Shown here: positions 21,690 to 32,825 of the stretch, in pieces
Position numbering within the stretch: the stretch's first letter is position 1
Layout of the letters: each line of letters starts with the position of its first letter
Assembly (NCBI GenBank): GCA_030765045.1
Contig: CM060965.1
Location: 154,616,874-154,680,873 of the forward strand
DNA from: Tenodera sinensis
Taxonomy: Eukaryota; Arthropoda; Insecta; Mantodea; Mantidae
Direction: 5' to 3'
DNA length: 64,000 nt
The notes under the pieces: generated by a model
What the model saw: the letters and a program-made list of their open reading frames with translations, nothing else
What the model was told of the DNA's origin: nothing
Database searches by the model: none
Translations under genes and position numbers: made by a program

Positions 21690-23500
21690 ATTAAATTCAA
21701 AGGTAAGTGGATTAATAACACTAACACTTATTTTAGAATTTCCTGGAACATGTTTCAGAGGTCCATTTTCCTCCACTATCAACCAAAAATTGCCTGGTTC
21801 TCTGTGTATGGCTAGCAATGTACGAGGTGCATCTAGAAAGTAAGTCCCGATCGCGTCCAGAGATGGCACCACCAGTCGGATGGGAATGTGCGTGCGATGG
21901 AGAAGAGAGGAAGTATATGGTAACATTGCAGTAAAGTTTCAGTTTTATGACGGCAGTAGTTACTGCTCTGTGCTAGGAGAAAATAGCTGCTCTGATATTG
22001 TCTCCCGCCAAAGCCGAGGTTCGTGCAGCCAACCGATTTTTGCATCCTCAAAAGCAATCTCCAGCAGAGATCCATCGCCAATTGTGTCACGTGTATGGAC
22101 AAGAAATGCTTGACAGTAAGGTAAGACGATGGTGCAGGCAATTCACGGAAGAAAGAAGCAACATTCACGATGAAGACCGTAATGGCCGACCATCCCTGGT
22201 GACGCCAGAAGTGTTGGAAAGTGTGTGGCAAGCAATTGTGCAGAACCGGCGCTTCACAATTTCAGAACTCTCTTGTCAGTTTCCCCAGATGTCTCGCTCG
22301 CTTTTTCACGAAATTGTCTCCCAGTGGCTTGGTTTTCACAAAGTGTGTGCAAGATGAGTGCCTAGACAACTGACAAATGAACACAAAACCAAATGTCTGG
22401 CCGCAGCATTGACATTCCTACAGCGATACACAGTGGAAGGTGACCAGTTTCTCGGCAATATTGTCACTGGGGATGAAACATTTGTGGCGAATGCCACACC
22501 AGAGACAAAACAACAATCAATGCATTGGCGGTATAGTGGTTCACCTGCAAAGATCAAATTCAAGCAGACAATCTCTGTCAAAAAATCATGTGCATTGTCT
22601 TTTGGGATCGACGTGGGTGCAGAATGAAGTGACTTCGTGGCTGCGGGCATTGGCGGCAGAATCCTATGACTTGGGCATACAATTAATGGTGCACCGTTGC
22701 AATAAATGCCTCAACAATGGTGGTGACTGTTGAAAAGTAGCCAGTGAGTCTATGTAATTATTCCAATAAATATTTCTTACTTAGTGATGTTTTTGTTCTC
22801 TTTATCGATCATCGGGACTTATTTTCTGGATGCACCTCGTATTTTCAGGTCTCCTCTAGTGGTGGTTCAAGGAACTTGCTGAACATATCTTTCTGGGGGA
22901 TGTCAAAATTGAACACACTATTTCTATTTTTCAAAACAAAGATTTGTCCCCATGTGGAAGCTCTTTGCACCAGTCAACCATTACTCCATAAAAAACCTAA
23001 GCTCGAACATCAAAGGTGCCATCCCACCTAATAAAATATCTGGTATATACCAAATTGAATGCAGTGACTAAACATGTTTATATAGGAAAAACCGAAAGAA
23101 ATTTGGAAAAAAGATCCAAGGAACACTTCAGAAACATAAAAAACAAACAGACAAATCAGCAGTTGCCACCCACTTCTGGACAAAAAATCATAACATAAAT
23201 CCAAAACTGAAACTTCTCAAACACAGTGGGAAAACAAGAGCTGTCCACATGGGAACAAATTTTCATTTTGAAAATAGAAACAGAGTTTTCAGTTTCGACA
23301 TCCCTCAGAAAGATATGTTCAGCAAGTCTCTTGAATCACCACTAGAGGAGATCTAAGAAAAACATTGCAGCCACACCACAGAGAACCAGTAGATGTCAGT
23401 TGATAATGGTGGAAAATGGGCCTCCAAAACATGTTCTGGGAAATTCTAAAGTAAGTGTTCTTTAGTGTTATTAATCAACTTAGCTTTGAATTTAGTTGAT
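21690..23500 (+). mobile_element. Penelope-like element with inverted arm, split by a mariner
   Basis: The left arm (21690-21820, resuming 22842-22960) is the reverse complement of the right end (about 23260-23500). The right part contains a decayed GIY-YIG: APVNHYSIKN, GAIPPNKISGIYQIECSD, VYIGKTERNLEKRSKEHF. Same family as 4505-5940. RT is absent. Confidence 0.8.
21821..22841 (+). mobile_element. Mariner element, internally deleted
   Basis: TA on both sides and nearly identical TIRs of about 28 bases (TACGAGGTGCATC at left; GATGCACCTCGTA at right). The transposase frame 21998-22357 has the N-terminal HTH (KSPAEIHRQLCHVYG-like) and SGRP-type linker (DRNGRPSLVTPE). After a stop it continues RQLTNEHKTKCLAAALTFLQ and GNIVTGDETFV, the first D. 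The frame then jumps to the C-terminal AAESYDLGIQL, so the second and third catalytic aspartates are deleted. Confidence 0.9.
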
Positions 23501-23829
23501 TATATAACACTGTTTTCAACACTTCCAAGAAGGAAGATAGTTTCATAGTATTTCTGGATCACCAGCCATAACATCAAATTGAACATCACACTAATTAAAC
23601 TAGCCAGATGTGCAGCAGAATTAGACATATGGAAGAAGATCCTCATTTTGAAACACACCCCATAGTTAATGACTTTTGATTTCAAAGAGGTTAAAATAAA
23701 TGTATGTTATTAGTCCCAACTTGTCTTAAGTAAATTTAATAACATATCCTTATTTCCAGCTTTTACATCAATTAAAAATGATAAATATGTTTGAAAACAA
23801 AAGAATATCTTTATTTTTATTCTTCCTAG

Positions 23830-23946
23830 GTTCATCTCGACTTCACGACACTATGTTCCGAAAAGTGATGCGCTGTCCCATCTCTTTCTTTGATGTTACT
23901 CCACTTGGCAGAATTTTGCAGAGGTTTTCCAGAGATATGGATGAAT
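23830..23946 (+). CDS. ABCC5: ABCC5-like exon: TMD2 cytoplasmic loop
   Basis: Acceptor CTTCCTAG, donor GTGAGT. Encodes SSRLHDTMFRKVMRCPISFF followed by DVTPLGRILQRFSRDMDE. This is the highly conserved intracellular coupling segment of ABCC TMD2 (S..LH..M...V..P..FFD.TP.GRI..RFS.D.D). Confidence 0.95.
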
Positions 23947-24145
23947 GTGAGTACCCATGTTAACCAAAGAGTTAGATAGCAAAAATACATTTTATACTCA
24001 TGTGTATCTGAAGTATTTAAATTGCTAAACCCATTAAAGCTTCCATGGTAAGCATTACTAATAACATTTTCTCAGGTGATCAGCCATGTCAAATCTATAA
24101 AATTCAAGCTTTCGGCCATTTTACACTCTATGGCCTTCATCAGGA

Positions 24146-25321
24146 ACTAATGCCAAGGTAGAAAACATGCTAATATACAGGATGAAAGTGAAATAATCTG
24201 TCAGATTTTAATGGAAAGTTTCTCTTATTGCAAACAACAAAAGCTCTTATACCAAAAGGCTGAAAAGTTTATAGTTTTCTTGGAAAAAATACTTTTATTC
24301 AGAAAATGTATCGCCACCTGGTTGAATTAGTATTGATTAAAGGTTCTTAATTTATAGCTATATTCATAGAAAATTGAATAAATGACAACAGCGAAATAAT
24401 AAACCATTTATGCTCATATAATCATTCGTCAAGCTTCAAATATTTGACATAGTTTTTTTTTCAATGAAACAGTTCTTTATGGACAATAATTGTATTGAAC
24501 ATGTTTGTTTCACTTGTGTAGAATCCCTGGTTAACATATGGCCGAAGTAACCTTCCACGCTGTATATATAATTGCTAATAAGCATTGCCTAATACAATTC
24601 ACAAATTTTTCAGGAGAGAGAAATTACTATAGTAAATTACTATTCCTTTTTTTCTTTCTTGCATTATCCCTTCAGTCTCATGAATAATTGATCATTTTGT
24701 ACTCACATTACAGTGAATTGGAATGAAAATTCCCAGTGCCCATCATTTTCATGGCATAAGTAACATTTTTGATTGGAGCAATTTTGAAGTCATAGTTATC
24801 AGTAGGGAGCAGATTCTTTAGGCAAATAAATACTTTTTCTGCATACACATACATGCCTCCATAAAGGGGAAAACTTTGAATAAAGGATCATCACCATAAA
24901 CATGAAATCTTTTTTCACATAAAATACATAATTTGAAGAAGAAAAAAGTAAATACATATTTTCAGATAATCTCCCATAAATGCATAAATTTGAACTAATC
25001 TTTGATTTCTCTATTATTTATCCTTTACGATTTTAAATTTGTGCTATTATATATTTATGAATACTTGTATTGCATCACAAGTACCAGGGAATGTTCATCA
25101 TATCATGGTGCCTAAGATAAATAGAATAGATTAGGACATCATAAACTTGCAGGCACCCTGGTTATTCATCTTCTATCTGCATATTATATTTCATATATGT
25201 TTATACTGCTAGACCTAGTGCATGTGATAAAGAGTGTTAATGATGCATACAGACCAGCACAGCATTCTTTCTTCAGTTCTTATGAATAAGTGTTTCGTGT
25301 AACCTGTGCATCTTGAAAACA
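24146..25321. other. Intronic stretch, nothing recognised
   Basis: AT-rich. At its left edge, 24105-24142, AAGCTTTCGGCCA ... GGCCTTCATCAGG resembles the end motif of some Penelope-like elements, but no coding part is adjacent. Confidence 0.4.
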
Positions 25322-25722
25322 TGCCAAAAGTTACATCAAGTGCTAAATTTCACCTTCGGCTCTACTTAGAGGAATTTAAAAACCTTTGCCATGGACAATA
25401 AAGTTTTGTTTTGCCAAGCCAACCATGTAGAAAAACAGTAAGTGCAGATCAGCATATGCAAGTCACTCAACATTTATCTGGAAATAAACATATTGTTGCT
25501 GTGACTTATGTCAATTCACAAGTTATTGATAGGTGAACCGGCTTCAAGTGTAGGACATTCGAAGTGTTCCCAGCATTATTTAGATCTATGCAGAGCTTTT
25601 TTTGCAGCCAACATCCCACTTAAAAAAGTAAATAATGTTCAACTTAGGAACTGTTTGTCTAAATATATCCACATTGAGCTTCCTAAAGAATCAGCATTAA
25701 GAAAGAAGTGCCTTCCTTAATT
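25322..25722 (+). pseudogene. CGGBP1/hAT-type DNA-binding domain relic
   Basis: Begins MPKVTSSAKFHL; after a frameshift it reads MDNKVLFCQANHV and VTQHLSGNKHIVAV (a C..C..H..H BED-like finger with Q and H pattern). A second frameshift gives DLCRAFFAANIPLKKVNN, LRNCLSKYI and LPKESALRKKCLP. This order is that of CGGBP1 and the N-terminus of related hAT transposases. No catalytic domain follows. Confidence 0.65.
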
Positions 25723-26092
25723 TTCTCTCATTTCTGTGAATCTATGTGAAATATTTTTGCATTTTTAATAAATATTTTAACATTTTTAGCACATGAAAAA
25801 TAAATATTTTAACCCTTTTTACCACGTAAAAATCCCTAGTTATCAGTTTTGTAACCATTATATCCGTGGTTTCATTCTGACATTATGCAGCTATCAGCAA
25901 TGGATAACTAAAGTTTATTCATTGTTAAAGAAAAAGGATAATGCAAATTTTTGGTAGGATATTAAAAGCTACAGTAATTTTCTATATAATAAAATCACAT
26001 CACTATGTATATGACATGTAGTGAAGTGCAGATTTATTCCTTAACAATTATACTAAATGATATTTCTAATTAGGTTTTTTCCTTTTTTCCAG

Positions 26093-26215
26093 TGGATGTA
26101 CGAGTACCTTTCTTCTTTGAGTTTGTGTGGCAAGGTCTCATGTATGTTACTACACAGATGATTCTTGTGTGCATTATTTTCCCAATCTTCTCAGTAGCAC
26201 TTTTTGTGGCTATAG
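26093..26215 (+). CDS. ABCC5: ABCC5-like exon: TMD2 helices 3-4
   Basis: Acceptor TTTTCCAG, donor GTGAGA. The split codon with the previous exon gives leucine, continuing RDMDE as LDVRVPF. Two hydrophobic stretches follow (FFFEFVWQGLMYVTTQ and ILVCIIFPIFSVALFVAIG), matching transmembrane segments in mid TMD2. Confidence 0.93.
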
Positions 26216-26896
26216 GTGAGATTGCATGTATATTTAGAAAAGAATATATGTATTACTTGCACATTTTATGTTTCGAGCTCTGGGATCTAATGCTAGCAAT
26301 GGTCCGAGTCAAGAAGGATTGAGTTCCCCCCCCCAAAAAAAAACAGCATCATTGTGCTACTACCTGTGCATTTCACTGTATTACATTTCCTTTCTTGTTG
26401 TTCTCTTGGAATGTCATATTGGTTTACTTTTGTGTTAAACCAAGTCAAACAGCAGTTTTAAATACTAAGTGCCTGTAGCAGATCCAGGATCAGTACTGCA
26501 TACTCTAGTAAATAGTAAAAGAATAAGCCGTTTTTACTGCAGCCGTTGAGTAACCAGGAAAAAAACAATTGGAGAAATTAAACTCCTGGTCTTGTATGAT
26601 GTAATTTACAGTATGATTGCATAAAAGAAATTAAAAGTCCTGTTGCCATCCTCAACAATGCAATATGAGAGCTGAAGATAAAGTGTGCGAGTAGTGTATG
26701 TCGGTTCATAAGCTTAAACTTTTTAATGAAATTGATACATTCCATTTCTTGTTCACATTAAAGTGTTTTCAATTTTGCCAGTCCACACAAAGCTATTTTT
26801 CCCCACTTTGCAACCATCCCACCACTTCACTTAGTTCCCCTCTTGCAGTAGCAGGAGTGTTGTTGTGGCTGTACAGTCTTCTCTGGTCTTAAACTG

Positions 26897-27278
26897 TGAG
26901 GGAAATAGGGAGGGACTGGCAAGGAAAATGTAGAAAGAAGCTGATGTATACAGCAAGAGACGAGATGGCTGTGTGAAAAACCGTGACTGGACTGGCCAAA
27001 GTGAAACCACTATAGTGTTAATTCAGTTTGGATACTCAAGGTATATACAGATTATGGGGAAGAAAGCTGTTATAAAGTAATATTGTTGTGACAATAGTCT
27101 TGTAACTGTGGTTTCAAACTGAGCGGGAAGGAGGGACTGGCAAGAAAAATGTAAAAAGGCATATATAGAAAGAGAGAGTGAAACTTTGAACTGGGCAGAA
27201 CGAAACCACTCTAGTTTTGATTCAATTTGGATACCCAAGATATATTCAGATTTTGGGGTAGAAAGCTGTTATAAAACG
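26897..27278 (+). repeat. Tandem duplication, two units of about 190-220 bases
   Basis: Unit 1 (26897-27080) and unit 2 (27118-27278) share GGGAGGGACTGGCAAG-like starts, GAAACCACT.TAGT and GAAAGCTGTTATAAA near their ends. No coding content. Confidence 0.65.
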
Positions 27279-27344
27279 TTCAGAGGACTACAAATATGGC
27301 TATTAGTACCACTTTCTCTGTAATAGAGAGAACATGAACTTTTG

Positions 27345-28135
27345 GATAAAAAATCATGACGTAAATCCAGAACCGAAACTTCTCAAACACATAACCGGAA
27401 AACAAGAACTGTCCACATGGGAACAAATCTTCATTTTAAAAAATAGAAACCGAGTATTTAATTTCGCCAGAAAGATATTTTCAGCAAGTTCCTTGAACCG
27501 TTACCAGAAGAAACATCAGAAGAAGCGTCGCCATCTGCACCATGAAATACCATGGAAACCCAGTTATTGTCCAGTTGATAATGGAGGAAAGTGTGGTAAT
27601 GAGAAAACTGATTTTCTTGCAAAAAAGGGTACCAGCGGTGTACAAAAATCTATAGTTAATCTACCATTTTATGCAGCTAAAAGATTAGTCAACTCTGAAT
27701 TCAAAAAAATTATTGCAAAATATTACTATGAAAAATCAAAGAATAAAAGATGGGAACTACCAAACATTCAAACAGTGATTCCTGAGTATCCTCGAAAAAC
27801 AGCAGTTGCAACCTTCAGGTTGATTACAGGACATGATTGTCTGGCAAAACATTTAAACAGAATTGGGATATATTCTTCACCACTCTGTCCTCTATGTGAT
27901 CTGCAAGAGGAAATGGATCGAGACCACCTTCAAATATGCCCGGCCACTTCTAGTGCCCCATCCATCAGTGAAAAATATTGGAGAGCAAGAGGATTAATGA
28001 CTTCATTGTCAGAAATCCAGCATTAGCTAACAACAACATAAAGGAGGAAAGTTAACCTCCGAAACGCATTCCAGAAAATTATAATGTAAGTGTTGTTTAG
28101 TGTTATTAATTGACTCACCTTTTAAATTAAACATG
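27345..28135 (+). mobile_element. Penelope-like 3' end split by a non-LTR insertion
   Basis: 27345-27591 matches the 3' regions at 3207-3450 and 5640-5850. It resumes at 28043 with GTTAACCTCCGAAACGCATT and ends TTGACTCACCTTTTAAATTA at about 28135. There are no domains in this part of the element. Confidence 0.85.
27592..28042 (+). mobile_element. RNase H-family non-LTR, C-terminal insertion
   Basis: A 451-base 5'-truncated copy in sense orientation, the best-preserved copy of this terminus. It encodes CGNEKTDFLAKKGTSGVQKS, ATFRLITGHDCLAKHLNRIG, CPLCDLQEEMDRDHLQICP, and ends SLSEIQH, stop, CAA-repeat. It is flanked by GGAGGAAAG at 27583-27591 and 28043-28051. The frame is shared with the Penelope sequence on its left, giving a 230-codon fused ORF at 27334-28026. 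Confidence 0.9.
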
Positions 28136-28212
28136 AACTTAGTTCGACAAGAAAGATTGACACATGTAAGGAAATAAACGTAAATACTGAGTTATAGTGT
28201 GTTATATTAACC

Positions 28213-28590
28213 TTATGGGTGGTGCCTTGGCCAAGGGGTTAGACCATTTGTCTAACACCAAGGCAGCTCGGGATCAATCCAGGGACCCACATGTGTTATT
28301 CGTGGTTGACGAAGCAGCATCTGCCCGGGTTTTCCAGCCTTCCCTGCCACACATTACACCAACTGCTCCATCACCTGTCCTTCATCCATTTCGCGTGCAT
28401 TTCATCTCATCCTCTTCCTTCATACATGGTGCTTGGCTGACCACGTGCTTCCAGATTTTCTCTCTGTCCGGTCCATAGGTTCGTCTGCTCCCTGACAGGC
28501 ATCTGACCCTAGGCACTGGCTTGTAAGTCCCAGGGGGTGTTAATCTTCCAAACGGGGAGGGTAATCAAATGGAGGAGAAGAAGAAGAAAT
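28213..28590 (+). mobile_element. tRNA-derived SINE, GAA tail (family S3)
   Basis: The tRNA-like head includes CCTTGGCCAAGGGGTTAGAC (box A region) and GGGATCAATCCAGGGACCC (box B region). The body has TGTTATTCGTGGTTGACGAA and GACAGGCATCTGACCCTAGG, and the 3' end is GGAGAAGAAGAAGAAA. Other copies lie at 37675, 40651 and 41000 on the minus strand. Confidence 0.8.
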
Positions 28591-28599
28591 TAACTTCAT

Positions 28600-29025
28600 A
28601 CTATTGTGTATTTATTCAATTATGTTCCAGTAGAAGTTCATTGATGAATTAGAGATCAGTTCTCAGTTTACACTAAGCAGCAACCAAAATTCTAAATTTG
28701 TACAATGTAATAAAGAACTAATCTATTCTTTATAGTTAATGATAAATGGCGTTACAGGTGGCAATAAATAATTAGTATGCCTAGAAACTATCCATGATCA
28801 TAATTATATGGATACCATTTAAGGCTTTCTCTCAACATATTAATTAAAACTTAGTCCAAAACAGTGCCTGACATAAATATTGCTTACATTTTAATAAATA
28901 AGGAAGAAAATAGGACACATGCTACTGTACATTAAAATGACTAATGGTAAAATGGCACAGACTTAAGGCTGGTTCACAATAAACTAATAGCAGAAACAGA
29001 CTGAAAATGAGAACAGGAGGCAAGA
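28600..29025. other. Intronic stretch, nothing recognised
   Basis: AT-rich sequence without reading frames or repeats that I could match within the window. Confidence 0.5.
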
Positions 29026-29037
29026 CAGCATGTAATA

Positions 29038-29484
29038 ATTATTTATTCATGCCAACAAACTTACTGTTGGTGTTTTTAAACACACAAGCCGTGTGTGGGC
29101 AAAGTTTAAGAGGTAGAACTGGAACTTAAAAATTCAATGCCACAACTGGGATTTGAACCACAGACCTTCCGCTTACCGGGCAGACGCTCTAACCACTGAG
29201 CTATTGTGACAAACTACCAGAATGGCATTAAATTCTCAAACCAAAGGTTATTTAATCCTGGGATATAAAGTACTTACAATAGTAAGTCACCATTGGGGTA
29301 ATTGTCTCTGATGTGAGACTGCCTTTGTGGTTTACCAGGAGAAATACGAACTGGTTTGAGAATTTAATACCATTCTGGCAGTTTGTCACAATAGCTCAGT
29401 GGTTAGAGCGTCCGCCCGGTAAGTGGAAGGTCTGTGGTTCAAATCCCAGTTGTGGCATTGAATTTTTAAGTTCCAGTTCTACCT
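29038..29484 (-). mobile_element. Full hairpin tRNA-SINE (family S1)
   Basis: A 447-base unit: a complete reversed SINE on the left (tail TTATTTATTCATGCC, reversed head ending ACCAGAATGGCATTAAATTC), about 95 bases of spacer, then a forward head (GGTTTGAGAATTTAATACC ... CAATAGCTCAGTGGTTAGAG ... GTGGTTCAAATCCC) ending CCAGTTCTACCTC. The forward tRNA-like part has a 7-bp acceptor stem, TGTCACA with TGTGGCA. The whole unit is flanked by an exact 12-bp duplication CAGCATGTAATA at 29026-29037 and 29485-29496. Confidence 0.9.
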
Positions 29485-29839
29485 CAGCATGTAATATTTT
29501 GGTAATGAGAACAGAAAAGAATATAATGAGCACATTGATAGGAAAGTGGAAAGTTGATTTTGCCATTGGAATGCCATTCATTTATGAGAGACCAAGGATA
29601 TTTTTTTTACCTGCTTAAACATCAAAATTTGATAGAGTAAACGTCAAAATTCAATAAAATAAATTTATCTAAAGGCAGATCCATTAGTATTTCCCACTAT
29701 GCCAGTTGTACCAAACTTCATTCTTTTATTAATAGCATACTTTAAAGTTGGCTGTTCTTTGTTAATTTTTACCAGTTTTTTCTGTTCTGTTGTAGTTTTT
29801 ACTACTGTTTTTTAGGCAATAGCCAGTTTTGAGTAGCAT

Positions 29840-31195
29840 GTAAACAAACTACAGATGTATTCAAGATGCTCTCGGGCTTCGAGCCAGGTATAGTGATGAA
29901 AAGACATCAACGTTTCGGGAGTGTACATCTCTCCCATCTTCAGGATGAATGACTAGCAAGAGTGAAGGGACCAGTACTGTCAGCCAGTACGTACCGAGTA
30001 GAAAACACCCAGTCTAGTGTGGAGGTGGTTCACCGCTCCGTTGGAATCTGTGTTTTCTGAGTCGGTCGATTTCCAATTTTAAGGCTGGTTTCCAAGATGG
30101 ACTAAACTGCAATCCAGCGTCCCGGTTCAGTGTACTCTTCTCGGAGAAGATGGCCAGAGCCTCCTTAACCCTCCGGTCCCATAAACTGCTACATTTTGCC
30201 ACAATGGTCGTTTCTTTGAAGTTGGCTCTGTGGTCTTTTTCAAAGCAGTGCTCCGCCAGCCCTGACTTTTCAGGCTGCATTAATCGTAGGGACCGTTCGT
30301 GCTCCTTGACTCTGGTGGAAATGGTCCTGCCATGTTTGCCCTATGTACGGCGTCCCGCATTCACAGGGGATACGGTATACCCCTGGTACATTAAGGAGCA
30401 GTTTGTCCTTAACTGGCCTCACTAGGTGTTGGATCTTCAAAGGCGGTTTGTGGATGGTTCTGATGTTGTGTTTAGCGAGAATTCTACTGATTCTGCCGGA
30501 AAGATTGCCAGTGTATGGGATGCAGGCAGTGGCGGTCGGCTGGTCTGGTGTTTGCTGAGTTTGTAGTTTTCCTCTCTTGGCCTTGGAGATAGAGGCTTCA
30601 ATATCCTCTACAGAGTAGCCGTTTTGGCGGAATGTGTGCCTCAGGTGCTGCAGCTCTTGTTGTAGGTGGTTGGGATCGCAGATCGACAGAGCTCTGTGGA
30701 ACAGAGTGTTGAGAACTCCGACTCGTTGAGACTTATGATGGAAACTGCGAGCATTCAAATAGAGGTCAGTATGTGTTGGTTTGCGGTAAACTGCATGCCC
30801 CAGAGTACCGTTGTTGTTTCTGGAGACCAGGATGTCCAAAAATGGCAGATTTCCGTCCTTCTCAACTTCCATGGTGAACTGAATTTGGGGTCGGAGGCTG
30901 TTGAGGTGTGTGAGAAAGCTCGGCAAAGTTTCTCGTCCATGTGGCCATATAACGAATGTGTCGTCAACATACCGGTAGAAAAGAGATGGCTTAAGTGGGG
31001 CTGTGGCCAGTATTTCGTGTTCCAGGTGTTCCATGTAGAAATTTGCTATTACTGGTGACAACGGAGAGCCCATTGCCACACCGTCTACCTGTTCATAAAA
31101 TCATATGTTCGTCGCCAGGAAAGCTACAAATCTTATTAAACCACAGATGGTACATTCATTAAAAGAACCAACACTCAATGGAACTGAGGGAGTCA
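29840..31195 (-). mobile_element. Penelope-like element, best-preserved copy
   Basis: On the minus strand the RT frame gives YEQVDGVAMGSPLSPVIANF, the catalytic YRYVDDTFVIWP, IQFTMEVEKDGNLPFLDILV and YRKPTHTDLYLN. The GIY-YIG start is VPGVYRIPCECGTPYIGQTW; a frameshift near 30290 then puts the rest (SGLAEHCFEKDHRANF) in another frame. A TGA interrupts the region before YEQVDG. The 3' end carries CTCCCGAAACGTTGATGTC, and the 5' half of the RT is missing. G+C is higher than in its surroundings, consistent with a younger insertion of a separate family. Confidence 0.92.
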
Positions 31196-31200
31196 GAATT

Positions 31201-31729
31201 TGTGGTCAGGACTTACATTTTAATTTACGTATTTGTTAGTTTCTTCCAATTTAATTTTCTCAGTTTGCAATTAGAAAGAGCTCTAGCAGCCATTTATTGT
31301 CGTGGCCACCTTGAATAATTTCTACTTAGAAGAGTCCATATGCTCAAATTGGATCTAATAGACTCTGCCTAGGAACAAGAACGAGAAAATTAAAACTTGA
31401 CCAAGATTTCTTTCCTGTCCCAGGACCTGGGAAAGGTTCCCTTAATTGTAAACGTTCATTTTATAATACATGTATTTTTTATTTAAAAATTCTCATTCTG
31501 GTTATGTTTTTGGTTATTGTAAATCAGTCTTTATTGATGTTGAAAATTTGAGTTCTCACATCTTATCCGATAACTTATTTTCATGACTTCCTCTGTAGAT
31601 AAAAAGTTCATCACTAAATAAAGTTAAGCCAGAGCATAATATACAGTTATTAAATTTGTAAGATGCAATGACATAAATCCACTATGTCATGAAAATAAAT
31701 TTTGGGTAAATTTTTAAGTTATTATTTAT
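31201..31729. other. Intronic stretch, nothing recognised
   Basis: AT-rich, no open frame or repeat matched. Confidence 0.5.
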
Positions 31730-31925
31730 TTATGCCAACAAACTTACTGTTGGTGTTTTTAAACACACAAACCATGTGTGGGCAATGGTTGAGAGGTAGA
31801 ACTGGAACTTAAAAATTCAATGCCACAGCTGGGATTTGAACCACAGACCTTCCGCTTACCAGGCGGGTGCATTAACCATTAAGCTACTGTGACAAACTGC
31901 CAGAATGACATTGAATTCTCAATGT
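31730..31925 (-). mobile_element. tRNA-SINE S1, non-palindromic copy
   Basis: A simple reversed copy: tail ATTATTTATTTATGCC, CACACAAACCATGTGTGGGC, reversed box B GGGATTTGAACCACAG, reversed box A AACCATTAAGCTACTG, ending GACATTGAATTCTCA. It lacks the second arm, so it shows the basic SINE length (about 195 bases). Confidence 0.8.
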
Positions 31926-32665
31926 CTCTTTTACACTTGGCTTTCATTAGCTAAAATTCATGCTTTCATTCATTCATGCATGCATAGAGAAAATAAAAAT
32001 TCTGGGCATCTTAAACTTTTATGGGCTAGTTTAACAAATATGTAACACTTGTAACACCAGGTGGGCTCAACTGGTCTTCTTTACTTGGAAAAGAAGAAAA
32101 ACTGATACCTAATTTCACATAGTATAAAGAATTCAACATGGTCAGTATTTACAAAATCAGTGTTCCTAAATGTATAATAAAACAAATCCATAACATTTAA
32201 AATAATTCTTTGATTACCAAAAGCAGTTATCATGAGGTTTCTGTTAGTTTTGTATAAATATTTCACTGCACGCTGAAATAATTTTACATGGCAGAACAAA
32301 AAATCATGAATTTTAGGATGAAGATACTTGCAACAATTGTCCATTTAGTCAGCACAGTGAAGTCAATGGTTTCACTTGCAAAAGAAGACATTTTAAAACC
32401 TTTAAAGAACCTTGTAGTTTTTTCAAGTGTTACCTAAAAAATGTTGACTATATAAATCATCAATGAAATATGCTACTTGGTAATGCAAAATGAAAAGCAG
32501 TTGAATACATTTATCATTAGTGTGTTCAGACCAAGAAACATGGCTTTATTTCTGTGTTTAAGTTTATTACCATTGATTTTAAGAGAGTCTTAGTTGCTTG
32601 TAGAATTGCATTTTATGCCAAAATCATTAGTGTCAACATTGAACTCTGGTATGTTATCTTTCCAG
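31926..32665. other. Intronic stretch, nothing recognised
   Basis: AT-rich sequence up to the acceptor of the exon at 32666. The minus strand is open for 87 codons at 32081-32344 but shows no recognisable domain. Confidence 0.45.
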
Positions 32666-32825
32666 CACTATTTGCATTCCTCGATATATGGCTGAATGTT
32701 GGGTTACGTGAAACTAAAAAGCTTGACAATCTAATGAAGTCACCAGTGCTGAATCACATCTCATCTACCATGGCAGGCCTTTCTGTAATACGAGCATATG
32801 GTCGACAGAAAGTGTTCTTAGAAAG
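32666..32825 (+). CDS. ABCC5: ABCC5-like exon: TMD2 second cytoplasmic loop
   Basis: Acceptor CTTTCCAG, donor GTAATT. Encodes ALFAFLDIWLNVGLRETKKL and then SPVLNHISSTMAGLSVIRAY. The RE.KRLD and SP...H..S...GL..IRAY pattern is the second intracellular loop of ABCC transporters. It ends on two bases of an arginine codon completed by the next exon. Confidence 0.95.

Noticed and set aside
24105..24142. Penelope-like terminal motif
   Set aside because: Short inverted CGGCCA/TGGCC-type motif only; no endonuclease or RT nearby, so not called as an element.
29387..29460. Possible functional tRNA gene
   Set aside because: It is the head of the S1 SINE hairpin: the T-stem is mismatched and a reversed copy lies in the same insertion.
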